NCBI RefSeq assembly: GCF_002879865.1
Contig: NZ_PNXY01000001.1
Location: 310,001 to 374,000, forward strand
Source of the DNA: Paraburkholderia rhynchosiae
GTDB lineage: Bacteria; Pseudomonadota; Gammaproteobacteria; Burkholderiales; Burkholderiaceae
DNA length: 64,000 nt
Reading direction: 5' to 3'
Shown here piece after piece: positions 8,483-16,852 of this stretch; position 1 is the stretch's first letter, and every line of letters begins with the position of its first letter. The notes under the pieces are model-generated. The model had not been told where the DNA came from, did not search any database, and worked only from the letters and a program-made list of their open reading frames with translations. A program made the translations under genes and the position numbers.

Positions 8483-9583
8483 TGTCCCTGTCTTCGCTAA
8501 GAGGAGTTGTCCCCGAAAATTGAGCAGGATCGATCGAGCCGTCCTGCCTTGGCGTTATTGGATGTGAGAGAAAGAGGTGAAGCCTGGAACGCATTGATAA
8601 CGGTCATCGCGAACGAAGATGAGACGCCATGCGCCGTATTTTTCAACGGCGCCATTATTACGTATTCCTTACTATCTAATTGAAAAACCCATGCGGCGGC
8701 GCTTGCCTGTTCTTCTGGACGGGCAATCGCGGCGCAATCGAAGACGGCTGCGCTTTTTGCGCTCGCTGCGAACTCCAATAGCGCAAAGCGCCTTCTGTTC
8801 AACGGGCATTGACAGACGTTAGTTCACCTAACGTCTAACCAAAGCCATTTTCACTTCCGGTCATCGACAAGGTATTTGCTTCGGAAACACCGTCTGTCAC
8901 GCACGATCCAAACTGGCGACAGACATCAGGCAAGCGGTGCGGATGAGCGCTAACTCGCCTGTTAGCGTTACCCGAACCACCACTGTGCGGCGCCTGAAGA
9001 CGCCGTCAATGGAAATCTTGCTGAGGCCCACTGCGGATCGAGGCGTCCCCGGTATTACTTACAGGGCGTCTCGGCGTAAGAATTATAAACGTTTCAAAAC
9101 TGCAACGAAGCGGTGATGCGAGGCGATAAGTGGCAATCCGACCTGTACTGCGGATGACGAGTCCACGCTTTCGCAAATTGCGCGCTGCGGGAAAAGGCCG
9201 CCTCTCGATCGCGCGGAAAACGTAACGCCTGTATTCGTCAGCCGAAAATGCAATTGGGGACGGCGCTCTAGCGCATTCTGACGTGCCTTTCCGCCACAAC
9301 CGCGCCGACAATTCCCGCTCGACGTCGCCGGTTGTTTCCCTAACAGACATCCCATAGCATTCCAGCTGGAGCGGCCTTCCTATGGCATGTCCTGATTCGA
9401 CTGCACGATGGCGTTTTCGCGCGTTATGCAACGCACTGAGCCGGCGCACCACAGTGGTACGCTCACGAAAGCAGCCTTTGCGGGCAGTGGGCCGCCGTTT
9501 TGCGGCGAAGTCAAAGCGATCAGAACGTACCGCGAAGCGCAATTGCCGGCGAACGGCTCAACATCGCTGCGGGAGCGACTGCG
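8483..9583. other. Long intergenic region upstream of the GH-like gene
   Basis: About 1.1 kb separates the leftward GH-like gene from the rightward exported protein at 9584. ORFs of up to 178 codons occur on the minus strand but have Arg-rich, non-protein-like composition and no good ribosome site, so I left them out. Parts (8640-8680, 9060-9090) are AT-richer than the genes. Two dyads at 8814-8836 and 8948-8967 look regulatory. Confidence 0.45.
8814..8836. promoter_or_regulatory. Inverted repeat, possible operator
   Basis: AGACGTTAG and its exact complement CTAACGTCT are separated by five bases, about 330 bases upstream of the GH-like start. A second dyad (CGCTAAC ... GTTAGCG, 8948-8967) shares the core CTAAC/GTTAG. 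Two related dyads ~130 bases apart suggest a regulator binding region. No binding protein can be named. Confidence 0.4.
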
Positions 9584-10216
9584 ATGGGATACAAGACCTA
9601 TACCCTGATGACGTTAATGGCGGTTAGCAGCGCGGCCTTCGCGTGGCAGCCGGTCATCTATCCGATTCGAAGCCAAAGCGCTTATCAGCGCAGCATCGAC
9701 AGTGCGATGTGTTACGCGACTGCTAACAAGCAAACCAAGATCAACATCGCACGCGAACCGCAATCTCCACCGCGCAAACCGGCTGGCACCAAAACATCGT
9801 CGACCGGCGCGCCCTCACGTCCGCCGTTGCCTCCGAGCACGTTCTCTTCGGCCCCGCCTGGCGCCAGCATGCCGGCCGACGCAGCGCCAGCAGCGCCCGG
9901 CGCGGCACCGGCCGCGAAGCCGGGCACCGCAACCGCAAGCAACGCGGCGTCGGCCACACCCGCGAGTGGGACACCAGGCACGAGTGCGAATGCCGGGCAC
10001 GCGGCCTCGGCAACCCAGCCGGCGTCCGCAGCGATCGCGGACAAGAGCGCCTCACAGCCGGCGACGACGGCAAACGCGACCGACGCCTCACAGCCGGGCA
10101 CCGCGGCGCCTACCGCAACCTTACCGCCACTGCCGGCGCCAGAACCGCCAATGACACAGTATTGGGCTGCATACGGCGCATGCATGCAGGCACGGGGTTA
10201 TGTCGTCGCACAGTAA
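9584..10216 (+). CDS. Exported low-complexity protein
   Basis: A 210-residue protein. I chose the ATG at 9584 because it follows a GGGAG ribosome site and begins a clean signal peptide (MGYKTYTLMTLMAVSSAAFAW). The frame upstream gives an Arg-rich extension that no signal peptide would carry. After ~50 ordinary residues including YQRSIDSAMCYA comes a long Pro/Ala/Ser/Thr/Gly-rich stretch, then a short conserved-looking C-terminus, MTQYWAAYGACMQARGY. The two short folded ends, each with a Cys, joined by a flexible spacer suggest an envelope-spanning or surface protein. No family is recognised. It lies at the edge of the EPS locus on the same strand as the next gene. Confidence 0.65.
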   Translation: MGYKTYTLMTLMAVSSAAFAWQPVIYPIRSQSAYQRSIDSAMCYATANKQTKINIAREPQSPPRKPAGTKTSSTGAPSRPPLPPSTFSSAPPGASMPADAAPAAPGAAPAAKPGTATASNAASATPASGTPGTSANAGHAASATQPASAAIADKSASQPATTANATDASQPGTAAPTATLPPLPAPEPPMTQYWAAYGACMQARGYVVAQ

Positions 10217-10261
10217 GCCGCGGTTACGAGACTTGTTGCTGCGTCTGTACTTTGAGTCCGG

Positions 10262-10282
10262 CGACGGCATGTGATGCCGTCG
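10262..10282. terminator. Small hairpin in the 9584-10306 intergenic gap
   Basis: A 9-bp perfect stem (CGACGGCAT / ATGCCGTCG) with a 3-base loop lies just after the exported protein and 23 bases before the next start codon. It lacks a T-run, so it may be an attenuator-like or mRNA-stabilising hairpin rather than a full terminator. Confidence 0.4.
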
Positions 10283-10305
10283 GCAGCATCGCAATACATA
10301 ACGAC

Positions 10306-11421
10306 ATGAACTCAGACCAGAACGATTCTTCGGAATGCGAACAATGTGGCGCAACACTCGCTAGCCGCTCGGCGCGCTGCTGTTCATGTGATGCGCGTTC
10401 CGCCGATCCCGATGCCGCACCATTGCCAATCCTGACCGTTCGACTCGACTACGACCGCCCGGCGCCCGCAAGCCGTCTGCCGACGCGTGGCGTCTGGAGT
10501 CCGTCGCGCGCGCTGGTCAATCCGTATGCCGTGGTCAAAGAACCCGTGGTTGTTCTCACCACCTATCGACGCTTGCGCGAGCCGCTCGTGCTTGCCGCTT
10601 CGGCGCTGCTCGTGGTGTCGGCGGTATATCTGGGGTTCATACACCGCGGGAGCAGCGAGTCGCACGGCGAACCTGTCGCCGTATCGGGCGCGGTCAAGAC
10701 GCAGGACATGAAGCCGCCCGTCATCGCCGCGCAGCGTCCCGTGACTGCTTCTGCTGTCCGATCGACAACAGTCGCTAGCGCGCCGCCTCAACCCGAAGCG
10801 CTATCCAAGCCGCCGCCGGTTGCATCGACCGCGGCGTTGCCCGCTTCTTCGCCGTTAGCTGCCCGTCGCGCGGTGACGCCCGCTGTCACAACGGCATCCG
10901 TTGCGGCCGTCGCATCGCGTACATCAGGTACGTCAGGTACGTCAGGTACGTCAGGTACGTCCGCCGCAGCGAAGCGCAATCCAGGCACAGCGCCGGTCAC
11001 CGCGCCAGTCACAGCAGTCGTCACCGCCGAAGACAAAGCACGTGCCGACTTGTCGCGGCATCTGCGTGCCGCGCGCGCCAGTCTTCGGGACAACAATCTA
11101 TCGGCGACGAAGGCACGCATTGCTGCGGCTATCGCTGTGCAACCGCAAAGCCGCGACGCGCATAACCTGCGTTCGGCAGTCAACATAAGAGAACAGCAGC
11201 GCGACGCACTGCTGAGTCTCGCGCGAGGCTGTGGCCACGTCGCGCGTTGGGATTGCGTATCGCGTAACGCCGGGAGCGCGCTCGAGGTCGATTCCAGCAG
11301 CAAGGAAGCGCGGCGTCTCGTGACGCTCGCCATGCAGGAGTCCGCGCTCCAAAGCGCTCGAACGACCGAGCCTCTATCCGAACCGGCGTCCGATACGCGC
11401 GACGTCAACGCTCATCATTGA
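10306..11421 (+). CDS. Zinc-ribbon and transmembrane protein of unknown function
   Basis: A 371-residue protein. The N-terminus holds two Cys pairs typical of a zinc ribbon (CEQCG ... CCSCD, residues ~11-29). One transmembrane helix follows (LVLAASALLVVSAVYLGFI, ~98-116). Next is a Pro/Ala/Ser/Thr-rich periplasmic spacer with a TSG tripeptide repeat, and then a helical C-terminal region (~240-345; ADLSRHLRAARASLRDNNL, IAVQPQSRDAHNL) that resembles a TPR-like fold. The start at 10306 places the zinc ribbon at the very N-terminus. Similar architectures occur in proteins linked to envelope assembly, but no specific role can be assigned. It ends 38 bases from a convergent glycosyltransferase gene. 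Confidence 0.7.
   Translation: MNSDQNDSSECEQCGATLASRSARCCSCDARSADPDAAPLPILTVRLDYDRPAPASRLPTRGVWSPSRALVNPYAVVKEPVVVLTTYRRLREPLVLAASALLVVSAVYLGFIHRGSSESHGEPVAVSGAVKTQDMKPPVIAAQRPVTASAVRSTTVASAPPQPEALSKPPPVASTAALPASSPLAARRAVTPAVTTASVAAVASRTSGTSGTSGTSGTSAAAKRNPGTAPVTAPVTAVVTAEDKARADLSRHLRAARASLRDNNLSATKARIAAAIAVQPQSRDAHNLRSAVNIREQQRDALLSLARGCGHVARWDCVSRNAGSALEVDSSSKEARRLVTLAMQESALQSARTTEPLSEPASDTRDVNAHH
10919..10961 (+). repeat. 9-bp tandem repeat in coding sequence
   Basis: Four near-identical copies of a 9-base unit (ACGTCAGGT, first copy ACATCAGGT) followed by a partial fifth code TSG repeats in the spacer of the zinc-ribbon protein. The unit is a multiple of three, so copy-number change would be silent to the frame. 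Confidence 0.85.
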
Positions 11422-11459
11422 ACTGGTGCACGTGCAGGCGACACGCGCGAATCAAAGGC

Positions 11460-12536
11460 CTAACGCGCCGACACTGCGGGGCATACCTGCCGGGCAATCG
11501 CGCGATACCGCTCTGCGGTATCTCTTAGTGTGAGGCCCGCAAGCGAGCGTTGTGCCCTCTTTTCAGCTAACGCAGCGACAATCGCATCGGCGTAACAATG
11601 CGCATTGTCGGTGTCGACCAACTGCACGCCGGGAAATCCATTCGCGAATGCAAACGCCGGTATCTTGCTCGCGACGATCGGCACGCCCGATGCCAGCGCC
11701 TCGAGAAACGCCACACTATGCGCCTCGGAGCGCGAGGGCATGACGAATACGCTCGACTCGGACAACACCGTCGCTACATCGCTGCGAGGACCGGCCACCA
11801 CAACGCAATCCGCAACGCCGAGTTCCGTTGCAAGCACAACGACGGCGCGCTGGTACTCCGGGTCTTCGACGACTCCGTACAACACGAGGCGTGCGTCCTC
11901 GACCCGCTTGAGTACTTCGCTAAAAGCGCGCACCGTGAGCAATTGATTTTTAACCGACGCGTATCGGCCGATCTGCACGATCTGCCTAACATTCATGTCG
12001 CGTTGCCCGCCATCGGTATACGCAAAGCGCGCGAGGTCGACGCCGTTCGGCACGACCGTCATCGAAGGATGGACGCCTATTGCCTGTATGTAGTCCGTCA
12101 GGCCTTGCTGCGATACGCCGATCACCACGCTCGCGCGTCCCGACAGCAGATGTTCGACGCGCCGGAAGAGCGGCCGCTCGAAGTCATTGGTCGCGGAATG
12201 CATCACATAGACGACCGGCACGCGCAGCGGCAACGCGCGCGCATAAAACGACGGAATGGTGGCATGCGCGAAGATCACATCCGGACGAAAATGCCTGACC
12301 GCCATGAACAGATCCCACAGCTTGCGCGGCGTGCGGTACCGTCTTTGCGGAAACCAGCACTGCACGCCGTGCGCGTGCAATTCGGCCGCCAGCGGCGCGA
12401 AGTCCGCATGCGCGGGCAACAGCGAGCCCACGCATACCGCCATGCCCTCGGCGCATTGATCGAGTGCGAGATCTTTCGCGAGGACTTCGGCGCCCGACAA
12501 ACGCGGCGCCAGGACCAGATGGAAGACACGCATCAT
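11460..12536 (-). CDS. GT4-family glycosyltransferase
   Basis: Retaining GT-B glycosyltransferase of 358 residues, cytoplasmic, adding a sugar to the lipid-linked EPS repeat. The N-terminal half starts MRVFHLVLAPRLSGAEVLAKD and contains IFAHATIPSFYARALPL and VPNGVDLARF. The C-terminal donor domain has QIVQIGRYASVKNQLLTVRAF, VAGPRSDVATVL and the GT4 motif EAHSVAFLEALASGVPIV. Its start overlaps the flippase stop (ATGATG around 12533-12536), so translation is coupled to Wzx. A close paralogue lies at 41205-42290 with the same opening motif APRLSGAEVL. Donor and acceptor cannot be told from sequence. Confidence 0.85.
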   Translation of the reverse strand: MMRVFHLVLAPRLSGAEVLAKDLALDQCAEGMAVCVGSLLPAHADFAPLAAELHAHGVQCWFPQRRYRTPRKLWDLFMAVRHFRPDVIFAHATIPSFYARALPLRVPVVYVMHSATNDFERPLFRRVEHLLSGRASVVIGVSQQGLTDYIQAIGVHPSMTVVPNGVDLARFAYTDGGQRDMNVRQIVQIGRYASVKNQLLTVRAFSEVLKRVEDARLVLYGVVEDPEYQRAVVVLATELGVADCVVVAGPRSDVATVLSESSVFVMPSRSEAHSVAFLEALASGVPIVASKIPAFAFANGFPGVQLVDTDNAHCYADAIVAALAEKRAQRSLAGLTLRDTAERYRAIARQVCPAVSAR

Positions 12537-13960
12537 GCCGCCCTCGTCGTCAGCGTTCTATATAACATCCACGCAGCCGCGCAGCCGAGACCGAGCGTCA
12601 TCGACCAGGCGATGCCCGTCACGCGCCACCAGTGAACCGCGAGCGGCGCGCTGATGAGCAGCACCACGACCTGAATCGCCGACGCATGCACGGTCGCCTT
12701 GGCATCCCCAACCGCGCGCAAATAGGCAACCAGCACTGCGATCAACGCCCCGATCGCCATGTTGATCACGAGTATTCTGAAGAGCGGCACTGCTGGCAGC
12801 CAGGCCGCACCGAGAATCAGCGAGAACATCGGCTCGGCGATCAACCGCAGCACTTCGACAAAGGCGGCCAGCCCGACCGCGACCACGAGCAGATAAATCC
12901 TGATGAGCCGCGAAGCCGCTCGAGCATCGCGGCGATGATGCGCCGCGAACGTTGGAAACAGGTATTGCGACATGGCGATGGCGGCATCGGCGAGCAGCAT
13001 CTGCGCGAGACGCGACGACATCTGATAGCTGCCGAGTTGCGCAGGGCCGAGCAGCTTGCCGACCACCACCTTGTCGAACTGGTTAAGCAGCAGATTGATG
13101 ACACTGCTGGCCCAGATCCATCGACTGAAACCGACATACTGACCAATGCCTGACCACACCGCGCGCACTGGCGGCCGAGGTTTCATCGTCGCCCACGTCA
13201 GCGTGCTTTTGAGCGTTTCACCGACGACGAGGCCGATCAGCACGGAAGCCGCGCCGGCCCCGAGATAAGCGAGCGCAAGCCCAACTGAGCAATCGACGAA
13301 GGCCGCGGCCACTTCGACGCCCGCAATATGCTGAAAACGCCGCTCCCGCTGCACCACGTAGTAAGTCGGCGACGCGAGCCCGCGCAACAGCGGCAGCAAC
13401 GCGGCGAGCTGGATCAGCACGAGCGATCCATCGAGATGAAATTGACTGCTCAGCAACGGCGCCAGCGCGACGAGCAGCAGAGAGATCAGCACGCCGCGCG
13501 CGGTCAGCGTCGTCCATACCGCACCGAGTTGAGAGCGCGTCGGCGCATGTTCGCCCTGAATCACCGCCTGCGCGAGTCCCGTGTCGGACAACGCCTCGGC
13601 GATCGCGACCGCGAGCAAAGCCACGCTCACGCTGCCGATTGCCGCCGGTCCGAGCATGCGGCCAATCGCAAGAAACTTGATGGCCACCAGTCCACGCACC
13701 GCGAACTGTTGCAATAACACCCACGTTGCTGCGCTCGCGCCGAAGCTGCTCGCTATCGTGAGCGCGGGAAGCCTGATCGCCCGCAAGCTGGTTCTCCGTC
13801 GAATTGCAGCGCCGTTCAGCGGTTTGATCCAGCGTGTCGTAACTCGCTGTGAATGCCGCAGCGCTTGATGAATCAGGTCGTTGCCAGAAAGCTGGCGATG
13901 GTTAATCTGGAACCGTAAGCACGACCTTACCGCGAGAGAATCGGCGACAACCGCCATCAA
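12533..13960 (-). CDS. wzx: Oligosaccharide flippase (Wzx-like, MOP superfamily)
   Basis: Integral inner-membrane protein (up to 475 residues) expected to flip undecaprenyl-linked EPS repeat units to the periplasm. Roughly twelve hydrophobic segments follow an N-terminal polar stretch. The segment GLVAIKFLAIGRMLGPAAIG, the polar FDKVVVGKLLGPAQLGSYQMS and the C-terminal IGALIAVLVAYLRAVGDAKA are typical of polysaccharide synthesis and export flippases. The first ~65 residues are polar and atypical, so the true start may be downstream of the ATG at 13960. It is co-transcribed with the GT4 gene whose start overlaps its end. Together with the Wzy-like gene it indicates a Wzx/Wzy route. Confidence 0.82.
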   Translation of the reverse strand: MMAVVADSLAVRSCLRFQINHRQLSGNDLIHQALRHSQRVTTRWIKPLNGAAIRRRTSLRAIRLPALTIASSFGASAATWVLLQQFAVRGLVAIKFLAIGRMLGPAAIGSVSVALLAVAIAEALSDTGLAQAVIQGEHAPTRSQLGAVWTTLTARGVLISLLLVALAPLLSSQFHLDGSLVLIQLAALLPLLRGLASPTYYVVQRERRFQHIAGVEVAAAFVDCSVGLALAYLGAGAASVLIGLVVGETLKSTLTWATMKPRPPVRAVWSGIGQYVGFSRWIWASSVINLLLNQFDKVVVGKLLGPAQLGSYQMSSRLAQMLLADAAIAMSQYLFPTFAAHHRRDARAASRLIRIYLLVVAVGLAAFVEVLRLIAEPMFSLILGAAWLPAVPLFRILVINMAIGALIAVLVAYLRAVGDAKATVHASAIQVVVLLISAPLAVHWWRVTGIAWSMTLGLGCAAAWMLYRTLTTRAA

Positions 13961-14156
13961 CCAGGCCGCTTCAGCCGGAGCCCTTGCGTGGTAGTACGTT
14001 TAGCCACACAACGCGAGAAATAGGCAGTTTTGCCGCTTCGCCCAGTGCTAACGTTGTTCATCTGCCGCCGCGGCAGAGCCGGCGGCGCGGGCCACTCCGT
14101 TCGTGCTGGCAGTGCCGCCGACGCAATTCACCAACCATGCAGGCAGATCTCCCCCT

Positions 14157-15359
14157 ATGCGTACCGACGTGATCGAACCCGACTTCGTCCTGATTATCGA
14201 ACCTAATCTCACCGGCCATCGCTGGCGCTATGTCGAGTGGACCATGCAGGCCTGCGCGGAAGCCGGCTATCCATGTATTCTCGTCACCGAATGCGGGAAC
14301 GAAGATCACCGGCTCGCGCGGCAGATCACCGCCGCGAACGGGGCGGATCAGCAGATCGCCTTCGTCGATCCTGAAGAGAGTCCGACTCACCGTCTGCGCG
14401 AGCGCAATCAGTACTGGCGCTTTCATCACTATTTCGAGCGCGCCTATCGGATTCTCAGCCGCAAGCAGTCGATCCGGCTCGTCGTCGTGCCTTACGCCGA
14501 TTACTTCTTCTATGGACTGCCGTTTCTCGGTTCGCCTTTCGGTATGACACCGTGGATTGGCATTACGATGCGCTCCACGTTTCATCATCACAAGGTCGGC
14601 ATCAAGGCGCCCGATCGCCCACTCGTCAACGCGATCAAGGCGCAGCTCTTCAAGCGCGCGATTCGCACGCCGGGTCTGCGCACGTTGCTGAGTATCGATC
14701 CGACGTTGCCCGAATGGTCGGCGCTCAATGCGTCGAAGCGCAGTGCAGCGGTGGCTTATGTGGCCGACCCCTTTCCCGATGAGCACGCGGAAGATCCGGC
14801 GCTCGCCCGCGAACGTCTTGGCCTCGATCCCGCGCAACGCTACCTGCTGGTGTATGGCGCGATCACGGAACGCAAGGGAATCTACGAACTCGTCCATGCA
14901 ATGACGCGCCTCGAGCATGCGCCCACGCTGATCGTGGCCGGCGAACAGGATGCGGGCACGCGCCACTTCATGCGCAATCATGTGCGTAGTCTCAAGCCCG
15001 CGCCGCTGGTGGTCGATTCATTCATTTCGAATGATATGGAACGCGATCTGTTCTCCGCATGTGACGCGGTATGGCTCGGCTACAAAGGCCATTACGGCAT
15101 GAGCGGCGTGCTCGTGCAGGCGTATCGCTTCGGCAAGCCGGTGATCGCAACGGAAGACGGTTTGATTGGCTGGTTCAGCAAGCGCTGTGAATTGGGACCG
15201 ATTCTGAGCGATCTCAGTTCGGTGTCGATCGGCAAAGCCATTACCGAAACGATGACTTCGTGGCCACATGAACACCCAACGGCTTCCGCTCGCGACGATC
15301 TTCTGTCGCGACACACGCTAGGCGAATTCAAGCACACCTTGCTGCAGCAGATGGCGTGA
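14157..15359 (+). CDS. Glycosyltransferase (GT-B fold, GT4-like)
   Basis: A predicted cytoplasmic glycosyltransferase of 400 residues. It opens with FVLIIEPNLTGHRWRYVEW. The C-terminal half carries YLLVYGAITERKGIYELVHAM, LIVAGEQDAGTRHFM and YGMSGVLVQAYRFGKPVIA, the usual phosphate- and nucleotide-sugar-binding end of GT4-like enzymes. I set the start at the ATG at 14157 because the upstream extension from GTG 14103 looks non-coding. It is divergent from the flippase gene, with ~200 bases between them for two promoters. The specific linkage formed is unknown. Confidence 0.78.
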   Translation: MRTDVIEPDFVLIIEPNLTGHRWRYVEWTMQACAEAGYPCILVTECGNEDHRLARQITAANGADQQIAFVDPEESPTHRLRERNQYWRFHHYFERAYRILSRKQSIRLVVVPYADYFFYGLPFLGSPFGMTPWIGITMRSTFHHHKVGIKAPDRPLVNAIKAQLFKRAIRTPGLRTLLSIDPTLPEWSALNASKRSAAVAYVADPFPDEHAEDPALARERLGLDPAQRYLLVYGAITERKGIYELVHAMTRLEHAPTLIVAGEQDAGTRHFMRNHVRSLKPAPLVVDSFISNDMERDLFSACDAVWLGYKGHYGMSGVLVQAYRFGKPVIATEDGLIGWFSKRCELGPILSDLSSVSIGKAITETMTSWPHEHPTASARDDLLSRHTLGEFKHTLLQQMA

Positions 15360-15383
15360 TTCAAGGACCTTCACCAGGAGGAA

Positions 15384-15402
15384 CGCCGGTGATTCGCCGG
15401 CG
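15384..15402. terminator. Short GC-rich hairpin between convergent genes
   Basis: A 6-bp stem CGCCGG/CCGGCG with a 7-base loop followed by CTCTTGTC lies between the glycosyltransferase (rightward) and the acyltransferase (leftward). It is a plausible weak terminator for either direction. Confidence 0.45.
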
Positions 15403-15420
15403 CTCTTGTCGTACGCCTTC

Positions 15421-16569
15421 TCAGGACAACTGCCCGCCCGCGACCGGCACTTCCTCGCGCACCGAACTGCTGCGCTTTTCCGGGAACAGCGTGTTGCGCA
15501 TCCATAGGAACGGGTATTCGATCGCGCGCGTGGTGACGTAGCCGATTCCGATTGCGATGGCGAACTGCGCGGCGAGCGCGACAATCCAGATCACGCTCGG
15601 CGCGAGACCGAGCGCTGTCGCCTTGCGAATCAGCATGTCGCCGGGAGCAAGCGCGAGCGAGTGCCATAAGTAAATACCGTAGGAGTAGAGCCCGATCCAG
15701 GCGACGCCGCGATACGCCCATGTCGAGCGGAGCGATCCGGAGTACTCGAGCACGAGCACGATAAGCGCGGCAAAGCCGAGTGCCTGAATCGTATAGCCGA
15801 TGCTTTCGTCGAGCGCGACGTTCCTGGTCGCGAATGCAAGCCATCCGCAGAGCAGCGCGACGCTGCCGACCAGCAGCCATTTGCGCTTCGCGATCTGATG
15901 ATAGATGCCAGGCTTCATCCAGTAGATTGCCGAGAGGATCACGCCGATCAGCAAGCTGTCGATGCGATATTGCGTGTACGCGAATGCGCCTTGCAGATCG
16001 CCGCCCGCTACCGCGAAACAACGCGCTGTGAGCGTTACCGCACAGATAGCGGAAAGCACGCCGACAATCGTCCATGCGCTGAGACGCCAGCGCGAGAACA
16101 CCAATAAAAGGGCAGGCAGCACGAGATAGAAATGTTCTTCGACTGCGAGACTCCATGTCTGCGTGATCGACGTGCCGAGATAGTTCTGCAAGTGCGTGAG
16201 GTTCTGGAATAGAAACGTATTCCATGGATGCCGGCCAGCCAGTAGATGAAACACGATCAACACGTAATACGCAGGCCAGATGCGGAACATCCGCCGGACG
16301 ATAAAGCGGCGCGCGTCGACGTGGCCCGTTTCGGCGTATTGCCGAAGCAGCAGGCCGCCGACCAGAAAACCGCTTAACGTAAAGAACAGATTGACACCCT
16401 CTCGCCCGAAGTTCTTCAACGGGTACTCGATAATCTGAATCAGAACGTTGCCGGTATGAACAGCATGGAAGTGAAAGCCCATCACCGCGATAATTGCAAT
16501 GCCGCGGACGAAGTCCAGCTCGATCGCCCGTCTCCCGTTCGCGGGTCCCGTCCCGCCAAATAATTTCAT
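15421..16569 (-). CDS. Acyltransferase family 3 membrane protein
   Basis: An integral inner-membrane O-acyltransferase of 382 residues, likely adding acetyl or a similar acyl group to the EPS. About ten transmembrane segments are visible. The family signature is clear: ELDFVRGIAIIAVMGFHFHA with its His near the first helix, then FFTLSGFLVGGLLLRQY, RRMFRIWPAYYVL, QTWSLAVEEHFYL and YSYGIYLWH. I chose the ATG at 16569 because a strong GGGGAG site sits before it; the longer frame adds a basic stretch with no site. It is divergent from the polymerase gene. With the WcaF-like enzyme it suggests that the polymer is acylated at two or more positions. Confidence 0.86.
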   Translation of the reverse strand: MKLFGGTGPANGRRAIELDFVRGIAIIAVMGFHFHAVHTGNVLIQIIEYPLKNFGREGVNLFFTLSGFLVGGLLLRQYAETGHVDARRFIVRRMFRIWPAYYVLIVFHLLAGRHPWNTFLFQNLTHLQNYLGTSITQTWSLAVEEHFYLVLPALLLVFSRWRLSAWTIVGVLSAICAVTLTARCFAVAGGDLQGAFAYTQYRIDSLLIGVILSAIYWMKPGIYHQIAKRKWLLVGSVALLCGWLAFATRNVALDESIGYTIQALGFAALIVLVLEYSGSLRSTWAYRGVAWIGLYSYGIYLWHSLALAPGDMLIRKATALGLAPSVIWIVALAAQFAIAIGIGYVTTRAIEYPFLWMRNTLFPEKRSSSVREEVPVAGGQLS

Positions 16570-16852
16570 CGTTGTTCTCCCCTTTTTACATTTTCGCGGG
16601 CGCATCTTCCTGTTTGCATCTTCGGTGTCGGCAAGCATACGCGCGCGCCAACATCAAGGCATTCACCGACAACATCTGAAAGCTTGCGTGCGTCTTGCGG
16701 GCATAGCCCTTTCCACTGTCGCCAGAATCCAGGCAGCCAGAGACGGATCCGGTTTAGCGATATCCGCGAGCCTGAAGATGCGCTCACAATGACCCGACGC
16801 GAGACCGTCCGCTTAGACGACGGCAAAACGACGGCGACGGGGAGGAATCAGA

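Noticed and set aside
9006..9542. 178-codon minus-strand ORF in the gene-free region
   Set aside because: Arg-rich, no signal, no domain, no good ribosome site; the region looks regulatory.
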